Below are positions 16,125 through 38,989 of a stretch of DNA of 38,989 nt, piece after piece. Made by a program: the position numbers and the translations under genes. Source of the stretch: Paulinella micropora. Taxonomy: Eukaryota; Cercozoa; Imbricatea; Euglyphida. The first letter of the stretch is position 1. The number at the start of each line of letters is the position of its first letter. The notes under the pieces were generated by a model that was not told the origin of the DNA, made no database searches, and saw nothing but the letters and a program-made list of their open reading frames with translations. Location: assembly GCA_009731375.1 (NCBI GenBank), contig BJOX01000095.1, positions 423,639-462,627 of the forward strand. Reading direction: 5' to 3'.

Positions 16125-16594
16125 ACACACACACACACACTGTGTCTCATATGCAAACACAAATGCTACCTCGCGTGGTAACATTTGATGGCATTGCACA
16201 TACAAGCAGATGTGACAAAAAGCCCATAATCAATCCTTTGCACAATGCTACGCGCGTGCATTGCAATTTCCACTGTTTTACTCCATCTGAACGAATGTTA
16301 TAGCCACTCAATCCAAGCTCCAGCAGAGTTGCATTCGCTTATTACATACAGAAGAATTCGCTTTACCAATGCTTCCGGGGCCCGGTTGCATGGCATCGCA
16401 TGTGTGTTTCATGTGTGCAGGTCAATAGCACGTTGACTAGCCTGGACCTCGGCTACTACAACGCAATAGGTAATGAAGGGAAACAGGCGATCGAAACGTT
16501 ACTGCGCAGAAACAAGGAATGGGCAAGGCTCCATGAGCATGCTCGACGTGTCATGCCGAAAATCTATGAAGCCTTGCAGCAGTTCACTCCCGAG
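13631..16594 (+). CDS. Plus-strand LRR gene (gene-level entry, multi-exon)
   Basis: Exons 14711-14794, 14952-15035, 15207-15290, 15468-15551 and 15719-15802 are each 84 nt, phase 0/0, and each encodes one 28-residue LRR of ribonuclease-inhibitor type with the pattern VNxxLxxLxLxxNxIG. A 174-nt exon at 16421-16594 encodes a last LRR and a charged helical cap. The first copy (13631) contains a stop, so the true 5' end is unknown. Spliced, the repeats would form a horseshoe solenoid for protein binding. Its introns contain the exons of an opposite-strand LRR gene. Whether both strands are expressed cannot be seen here. Confidence 0.75.
13978..14147. repeat. Direct repeat, copy 1
   Basis: This stretch, from CACCCACCTACCCAAAATG through CATGCCAACATACTCACATA to TTTTAATGCTACC, recurs at 14516-14670 with small changes. 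Both copies end in the left arm of the cassette-border palindrome, so the duplication unit of about 540 bp carried a cassette edge. Confidence 0.75.
14243..14303 (-). pseudogene. Decayed minus-strand LRR exon
   Basis: The minus strand reads NTFVKLDWQNKTGVEGAAS, an LRR with one residue missing between the L-D and N positions and no clean splice sites. The plus half of this cassette has been replaced by a (CT)n tract (14187-14242). It marks a sixth, decayed cassette left of the intact array. Confidence 0.5.
14243..16338 (-). CDS. Minus-strand LRR gene interleaved with the plus-strand one (gene-level entry)
   Basis: Reading leftward, the exons are 15888-15807 (frameshifted), 15642-15559, 15381-15298, 15123-15040 and 14882-14799, with decayed copies at both ends (16338-16262 and 14303-14243). 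The four inner exons are intact: 28 codons each, phase 0/0, with AG acceptors and GT donors. Each lies inside an intron of the plus gene, and each plus exon lies inside an intron of this one. No first or last exon is certain. It may be a live antisense gene, a dying one, or a store of exons that become sense after inversion. Confidence 0.6.
14516..14670. repeat. Direct repeat, copy 2
   Basis: Second copy of 13978-14147. It leads directly into the first well-preserved border palindrome at 14663. Confidence 0.75.
14663..14682. repeat. Cassette-border palindrome 0
   Basis: ATGCTACTGCGCGGTAGCAT is a near-perfect dyad (one mismatch pair) just left of the first intact plus exon. Confidence 0.8.
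14711..14794 (+). CDS. LRR exon, plus strand, cassette 1
   Basis: Acceptor TTGTTTAG, 28 codons, donor AAG|GTACCT. It reads VNSTLTALDIGRNVIGPQGA..., one full ribonuclease-inhibitor-type LRR with L/I at the solenoid positions and the N of LxxN. Phase 0/0. Confidence 0.85.
14792..14801. promoter_or_regulatory. Shared palindromic splice donor, cassette 1
   Basis: AAGGTACCTT is its own reverse complement, so it serves as AAG|GTACCTT donor for the plus exon ending at 14794 and for the minus exon ending at 14799. Only the 4 bp GTAC separate the two exons. Confidence 0.75.
14799..14882 (-). CDS. LRR exon, minus strand, cassette 1
   Basis: The minus strand has acceptor TTTGCATGCAG, then 28 codons reading MNSSLQELYMRDNKIEAEGA..., then donor AAG|GTACCT. 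It has the same length, phase 0/0 and LRR register as the plus exons. The initial ATG is probably the V/M position of the repeat, not a start codon. Confidence 0.8.
14909..14926. repeat. Cassette-border palindrome 1 (degenerate)
   Basis: Right arm CGCGCGGTAGCA intact, left arm reduced to TGC. Located between the minus acceptor of cassette 1 and the plus acceptor of cassette 2. Confidence 0.6.
14952..15035 (+). CDS. LRR exon, plus strand, cassette 2
   Basis: Acceptor TTTGTTTTAG, 84 nt, donor GAG|GTACCT. It reads VHATLILIDLQSNRIGSAGA.... Phase 0/0. Confidence 0.85.
15040..15123 (-). CDS. LRR exon, minus strand, cassette 2
   Basis: The minus strand has acceptor GGTGTGCAG, then 28 codons reading ENKTLQTLYLGDNAIRDADA..., then donor AAG|GTACCT. 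The exon is separated from the plus exon by GTAC only. Confidence 0.8.
15152..15173. repeat. Cassette-border palindrome 2 (perfect)
   Basis: The core TGCTACCGCGCGCGGTAGCA is a perfect dyad, extended by A/T on each side to 22 bp. It is the best example of the border motif and is alternating purine-pyrimidine at its centre. Confidence 0.85.
15207..15290 (+). CDS. LRR exon, plus strand, cassette 3
   Basis: Acceptor GATAAATAG, 84 nt, donor AGG|GTCAGA. It reads VKKTLQTLSLDLNSIGAQGA.... Phase 0/0. Confidence 0.85.
15291..15297. promoter_or_regulatory. Overlapping antisense donors, cassette 3
   Basis: GTCAGAC separates the two exons. It begins with GT on the plus strand and reads GTCTGAC on the minus strand, so both donors share the same 7 bp. 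The same 7-bp arrangement occurs at 15552-15558. Confidence 0.7.
15298..15381 (-). CDS. LRR exon, minus strand, cassette 3
   Basis: The minus strand has acceptor GAGTGCAG, then 28 codons reading VNASLTEISLWGNGIGDAGA..., then donor GAG|GTCTGA. Phase 0/0. Confidence 0.85.
15414..15433. repeat. Cassette-border palindrome 3 (imperfect)
   Basis: GTGCTGCCGCGTTGGTAGCA; arms are recognisable with several mismatches. Confidence 0.65.
15468..15551 (+). CDS. LRR exon, plus strand, cassette 4
   Basis: Acceptor CAAATTAG, 84 nt, donor AAG|GTCTGA. It reads VNTTVQTLNIGYNHLGDNGA.... Phase 0/0. Confidence 0.85.
15559..15642 (-). CDS. LRR exon, minus strand, cassette 4
   Basis: The minus strand has acceptor GGGTACAG, then 28 codons reading VNKSITTLNLNLNNIGPDGA..., then donor GAG|GTCAGA. 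By hand count about 48 of 84 bases match its plus partner, well above chance and with no gaps. Confidence 0.85.
15670..15691. repeat. Cassette-border palindrome 4
   Basis: Core TGCTACGGCGCGCGGTAGCA, one mismatch from a perfect dyad. Confidence 0.8.
15719..15802 (+). CDS. LRR exon, plus strand, cassette 5
   Basis: Acceptor CACCATGTAG, 84 nt, donor AAG|GTACCT. It reads VNKILREIDLGWNQIGDAGA.... Phase 0/0. It would splice to 16421 across an intron that holds the minus exon, poly-C and CT tracts. Confidence 0.85.
15807..15888 (-). pseudogene. LRR exon, minus strand, cassette 5, 2-nt deletion
   Basis: The minus strand has acceptor AATTATCAG and reads VHKSLKALSLWNSNIGPEGA..., but the exon is 82 nt. 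Two bases are missing before the final Leu-Glu, so the frame meets TGA at codon 27. The donor GAG|GTACCT is still in place. As the most upstream near-complete exon of the minus gene, this break would disable the downstream frame unless it is skipped. Confidence 0.7.
15925..16159. repeat. Poly-C, (CT)n and (CA)n tracts
   Basis: Low-complexity filler in the last plus-strand intron. Confidence 0.9.
16163..16184. repeat. Cassette-border palindrome 5 (degenerate)
   Basis: Core TGCTACCTCGCGTGGTAACA. A further partial copy, AATGCTACGCGCGTGCATT, lies at 16244-16262, so the border motif extends beyond the intact array. Confidence 0.6.
16262..16338 (-). pseudogene. Decayed minus-strand LRR exon
   Basis: The minus strand reads NATLLELGLSGYNIRSDGVK and then loses frame, with no donor at the expected place. 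The LRR register is clear (LxxLxLxxxNI). No plus partner is recognisable. Confidence 0.5.
16421..16594 (+). CDS. Last recognised exon of plus-strand LRR gene
   Basis: Acceptor CATGTGTGCAG, 58 codons, possible donor CCCGAG|GTATGC. It begins with an LRR (VNSTLTSLDLGYYNAIGNEG) and continues into a charged helical stretch (RRNKEWARLHEHARRVMPKI), a typical C-terminal cap after an LRR solenoid. No stop lies within the exon, so either one more exon follows or translation runs into the adjoining (TCT)n. Confidence 0.75.
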
Positions 16595-16676
16595 GTATGC
16601 ACCTGCATAGCTTACTACAGTGGGCCTGACTGCTCAATTGCGATTGCAGAGGAACTTGCGACTCTTTCTCTTCTCT

Positions 16677-16915
16677 CTCCCTCCTCCTCCTCCTCCTCCT
16701 CCTCCTCCTCTTCTTCTTCTGCTTCTTCTTCTTCTTTTTCTTCTTTTTCTTTTTCTTCTTTTGCTTTTTCTTTTCTTCTTTTTCTTCTTTTTCTTCTTCT
16801 TCTTCTTTTTCTTCTTCCTCTTCCTCTTCCTCTCATTCTTCCTCTTCCTCTTCTTCTTCTTCTTCTTCTTCTTCTTCTTCTTCTTCTTCTTCTTCTGCTT
16901 CTTCTTCTTCCTTGA
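16677..16915. repeat. (TCC)n/(TCT)n tract
   Basis: Pyrimidine-only on the plus strand for more than 200 bp; capable of triplex formation in principle. Confidence 0.9.
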
Positions 16916-17019
16916 GGAAAAGAAAGGCAGAACGAAGCAAAAAAAGAGACAAGAAAGTAAAGAAAGGAGAGAAATGAAGGGAAAGGAAAATAACGTTCAA
17001 GGGGTCTCAATACAGGGTT

Positions 17020-20000
17020 GCCATGATACTTAGTCTATGATTTAAATATCATCAACTTAGCGAGCGGCGGCTGCAAAAGAACTATTAAGCAACAACAACA
17101 ACAACAACAACAACAGCAGCAGCAGCAGCAGCAGAAACGAAAGAGATCCGACAGTCAGGCGGACTATCCAGCTGAGGCAACACTTTCATAATATTAATAT
17201 TTCAACAGCTGACTGACTAACTGTTGTTCAGTGGAAAAAGGAACTTAGTGAAAGTTGTGGCTAAACTAAATTTAAGTGGGGGTTTTATAATATTAACATA
17301 TTAACATCTGTTTCAGTGAAAGTTATCAATTATCAAAATGAATACCGTACCGGACCGAAACATTAATATTGTGGGTATAACTCACTCAAAAGCCGGGAAC
17401 TACAACTCTATTTAAATTACCAATAACTTCAAGAAAAGCTATATCACTACTCCTATTCACAACCTGTAAGTTTCCGCATAACCAATGATTCCACCCGACC
17501 GATCTACACTGAGTAATTTATACCACACTTGCTCAAAAGGAACTTTATATACCTCTACTCCAATTTACCGTCCTGACGACTTCCAGAACAATGGAATTTT
17601 TTTCCACAAAGAACTATCATGTGACGTACCACTACTCAGAGTCCCAGGCCGATTCCGATGATAAGGAACTATATCAATACTCCAGTACCTAGCCTAAATG
17701 CCACTTCGTAATCAACTTATCGAGGAACCGACAGTCACAAGTTTTAACGTAATGCTACAATTTAATCAAACATATCTTGCTTTTTACTTTTTACCAGTAT
17801 CATAAGTTTTCGAGTCTCGCCCCAAGTGCATTAGGAAAATTTCCTTTTTACTCTAGCAATTTCACGCCTTTCTTTACCTATATCAACTGGTATTCTTCTC
17901 ACTCAGGCTGGCTGTACTAATTATCCTTCCACCGTCTTTAACCTACCGTAGGCTACTTCTGTTACTACCGTGACATAACCCGCACAACCAACTTATGAAT
18001 TTCAGTTCCACACTGAGACTTCCTATTCCACATAACCTTCGTCGTGAGCTTACCTCACAAGCCCTGGAGATCATAAGCACCGGCCCGGCTTACAAACCCC
18101 TACTTTAATCAAAAACAAGCCCTTACAAACACTTACTCTACTCCGAGCCAAAAACCAGCCCTAATACTCAAAAATCCTTGAACTTGGCCGAACTGAGGGG
18201 TGACTCCCGCACGGTCACTCGTGGCCCGGGTCCTGTCACAAAACTCCTGTTACAATACTACGTGACTACTACTATTCTTAAAAGTTAAACTTTCTTCAAG
18301 TTTTTACTTCAAGTTCAAGTTTACATTTCTATTTTTAGTTCCGTTACCAGTACCGTGTGACATTTTTCAATTTATTTATCAACTGTCAGTCATAACTTGT
18401 AGTTGTTACCCGGGCGTTTTCAATTGCAGTTAACAGATCAATTTATTTCCCTTTACCAGCTAGCTTTTTAGAAAAGACTGACTATTGCCTTTTTTCGGGC
18501 CATATCTAAACTTTTATTCCTTTGACTGCTTTCTCCTGTCACCAGTCATAATTACTGATAGGTAAAATATGCAACACATCAGGTAAAGTGGCACTGTTTT
18601 ACTTCATTTTTTCCCAGACTAACTTGAAATTCCCAACCGTGCTACAAACTTGTGTTCACACTTGAAATCATTCTCGTTGGTTCTCAGAATTGAAGTTGCA
18701 TTGTTTCGAAAGGGACAAGTAGTTTATCAAACATGTGTACTAAATAAACTGGAATTGACCGATGATCCCAGCGTTTTTTGCGGGTATCTTTGCAGTGGAG
18801 TCCTGTCCTCAGAAGTATTTTGAGATTCAATTGACGGTCAGCCACATATGCGTGTGCGTATTCACTTGAATGTCGGTTGGTCACTGATTTCCTTACAGTA
18901 GGGTAGTCAAGACTTACAATTCGAATTTCCCTATTTTTCGGAAGAGTCACACTCTGTGACGGTGTGCCAGCCTGAGGCTGTCGACAGCTCGAATTGGGAA
19001 ACATCTACCTGCTTTTGACCGGGAAACTCCAGTTCGGAACAGCGAACAAGCTCAAGGTCAGCCATGTACACGGGCCCACACGGGGAAGCCCGCCGCTAGT
19101 TCACCTGTCTTTGAGTGGCCGGTCATGCCAATGATGGGGACCGTTGAGCATGTTCACCACACGCAGAGAGGCGATTTGCGGCCGCCACTATGTATTCAAG
19201 TTTGTTCAAATCTGTTCAAGTCCGAGTCTGTTCAAGAGTCAAGTTACTTGCCATACATAGGACAGTCCCTCAAGCCGCAAGACCCGGGCCATCGAGTAAT
19301 AGCCAAGCCTAAAGGTATCATCTTCCCGGCTAAGCTAAATCACAGAGTCACGACTGAGTCAGTCATCACCGTGACAAGTTTGGCCGAAACAGAGACTCCC
19401 GCTAATGGGCCGGCCCCACGGAATGTAAATGATTTGCATTGGCACTCGGACGCCCAGCCTCCGGTGACAAAAGTGTCACTGTCAGGTCACAGTGACCCCA
19501 GACCAGCATGCACTTCGGCGAAGTTTAAATGCGAGTCTCAGGCTTTGGACTCCGCCAGTCTCAGCATCGCCTTTTTCTTCGCCTTTCCTTCTCAACCGGC
19601 GTCCACTTCATCTTCTCACTCAATCCTCAGGCTACTACGGGACTCAGCTTCTGGCAAGCCTAGTTTCTATGAAAAGGTCTCGGAGAGTGATTGGCCAGTG
19701 CGTAAGTAACTTGATTCACTCAGTCCTAGTGTCACTGTCTCTGAGAGACTCTACTTGAACAAACCAACGTTAATACAGGTTATATTATTAATAATCCCAT
19801 CACCTAGCCGACTGTCAACTTTCTAAGATATTAATATTCAATATTGGTGACTATAATTTTGAGTCATTGTCCCGGCGGTGGCACCCGTCACGTCGATTTA
19901 TATTAATATATCACTGAGTTGAAAAGTCTGTTTGTTAATATCAAGTTGATATTAATAATATTAATATTAATAAAATCCGGACGGTACAATACAGGTACTA

Positions 20001-20160
20001 TTCATACGTCACATGATGATCATCCGCAGGATTGTGTGTAAAAGAGTCATAAATTATGTCTATGAGTGGCAAGTATTCTATTATAACAGTGCTTACGTAA
20101 ACGTTACTGGACTCTGGCCGGAAAATTGACGCGCAGATCCACATTTCACTGGCTTCATGT
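17020..20160. other. 3.1 kb without recognised genes
   Basis: Unique-looking sequence whose character differs from the rest of the window. The pentamers GTGAC/GTCAC recur many times (for example 18202, 18945, 19350-19380, 19460-19498). Clusters of AATATTAATATT-like words sit near both ends (17190-17370 and 19783-19975). Two open stretches (minus 18684-19004 and plus 19125-19709) show no family motif or splice context and are not called genes. Confidence 0.5.
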
Positions 20161-20237
20161 TTGACTTGAGCCACATTGATGCTGAACTAGGTAAATTTAT
20201 TGTTGATATTCTTAACGATATTATTAGGTATTCATAC

Positions 20238-38094
<17,857 letters not shown>

Positions 38095-38413
38095 ATTTTT
38101 CTCTGTTTACAGGAGAACTGGAAGTCCCCCAAATTTTTGTCCAAATTTTGTCCTGAGCGTATGAAATTGCCGTGATTTGGCTGCAGTTGGCTTTTTGTGT
38201 CTTGTGTGGAGTGTTTCTGTAGAGTCTATTTCACGTGCTGAGTGTGATGAAATCTTTTGTCGTGTCTTGTTTTGTTGTGTTTTTCATGTCCTCTTTCATA
38301 ATTCTCCTTCCCTATTTTCTCTCTTTAGCATGAGGATAAGATAGCGGGGATTTATCGTCATCCCCCTCTACGTGTGAGAAAAAGGGCCACTTACGACTGC
38401 AAACGAGACTGCC
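38095..38413. promoter_or_regulatory. Divergent intergenic region
   Basis: About 320 bp between the start codons of the minus-strand pseudoprotease and the plus-strand LRR gene. A pyrimidine-rich TTTCTCTCTTTAG ending near 38328 could be a 5' UTR acceptor for the plus gene. No TATA box is evident. Confidence 0.5.
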
Positions 38414-38607
38414 ATGTCCCTGGGAGATTCAAAGATCACGGAGATTCCTAACGGTGTGAGGATATTTGGGTGTGTGGATAAGCTCGGACAAGCTGTTTGG
38501 CAGCAGTATGGACTGACAGCAGAGGTTGTGGACCTTTCGGACAACAAACTCAGGACAGGCGCTACCCTGGTTGGCATGAAAAAAATGAGGCATCTGATTC
38601 TTGACAG
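38414..38607 (+). CDS. LRR protein, first coding exon
   Basis: ATG followed by 64 codons and two bases, donor GACAG|GTCTAT. It reads MSLGDSKITEIPNG... with LRR starts AEVVDLSDNKL and MRHLILD. The repeat type is shorter and more SDS22-like than the 28-residue repeats at 13.6-16.6 kb. Probably a cytosolic protein-binding scaffold. Confidence 0.75.
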
Positions 38608-38691
38608 GTCTATCCATCCTCTTGTTTGGGTGCTCCATGAACAAGGTGCTTAATCACTATCTGTGACTTGCTTGTTTTTTCTGTCTGAAAG

Positions 38692-38806
38692 GAACGAAAT
38701 GGATCATCTGAACGACTTTCCTGTTCTTCGAACTGTGCAAATCCTGAGCCTGGAGGATAATCGGTTGACTGATATCGGCCTTCTAATGGAAACACTGAGT
38801 CGACAG
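38692..38806 (+). CDS. LRR protein, second coding exon
   Basis: Acceptor TTTTTCTGTCTGAAAG, one base and 38 codons, donor CAG|GTCTGT. The junction restores LILDRNEMDHLNDFPVLRTV, and QILSLEDNRLTDI follows. The gene continues beyond the right edge. Confidence 0.78.
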
Positions 38807-38890
38807 GTCTGTGTCATCGTCCTCATCGTGTGTCTGAGTCACAACCGAATTCGTCGCGACCGCTCGACTGACTGACATACTAATTCACAC

Positions 38891-38891
38891 A

Positions 38892-38989
<98 letters not shown>
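38891..38989. repeat. (CT)n microsatellite at window edge
   Basis: Pure CT to the end of the window, inside the second intron of the LRR gene. Confidence 0.95.

Noticed and set aside
18684-19004. 106-codon minus-strand ORF
   Set aside because: Ordinary open frame by chance in mid-GC sequence; no supporting evidence.
19125-19709. 194-codon ORF
   Set aside because: No family motif, no splice or start context, and it lies in a word-biased non-coding region.

Overview
The window is nuclear DNA of a eukaryote, probably a microbial one. It has GT-AG introns, very small exons set in long microsatellites, a LINE-type retrotransposon and tRNA-derived SINEs. No phylum can be fixed from the sequence alone. 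Runs of N at 672-681, 3518-3988, 4141-4185, 4383-4396, 12922-12931, 13578-13587, 20687-20696, 21529-21538, 27924-27933, 32892-32901, 33291-33319 and 35527-35913 are assembly gaps, most of them beside homopolymers or microsatellites. All exon calls come from reading splice sites, phase and protein motifs by eye; no search was run.

Layout. 1-405: 3' part of a SINE-like element with a (TTA)n tail. 984-2311 (minus): decaying exons of an FG-GAP/VCBS-repeat protein. 2962-4735: (TTA)n and SINE copies. 4736-10881: a LINE with one ORF of about 1702 codons. 10882-13630: mostly unassigned. 13631-16594: an array of about 250-bp dyad-symmetric cassettes, each holding one 28-residue leucine-rich-repeat (LRR) exon on the plus strand and another on the minus strand. 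The two exons meet tail to tail at overlapping splice donors, and a roughly 20-bp palindrome separates successive cassettes. 17020-20160: no gene recognised. 21642-38094 (minus): one 15-exon gene that I could read from start codon to stop in consistent phase (1410 nt, 469 residues). It encodes a membrane-anchored pepsin-family protein in which both catalytic motifs and the flap tyrosine are altered. 38414 to the right edge (plus): the 5' exons of a second, ordinary LRR gene, transcribed divergently from the pepsin-like gene.

Two themes stand out. First, the LRR cassette array codes LRR exons on both strands, with 84-nt phase-0 exons throughout, so inverting any cassette would still leave a splice-compatible exon on each strand. 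This is the best candidate for an undescribed system. Second, almost every exon of the pepsin-like gene has broken partial copies nearby. Copies upstream keep the acceptor side and copies downstream keep the donor side. That is the pattern expected from tandem duplications with one breakpoint in an intron and one in an exon, with one intact exon retained.

The SINEs and the LINE share their 3' terminal sequence and (TTA)n tail, which suggests that the LINE machinery mobilises the SINEs.
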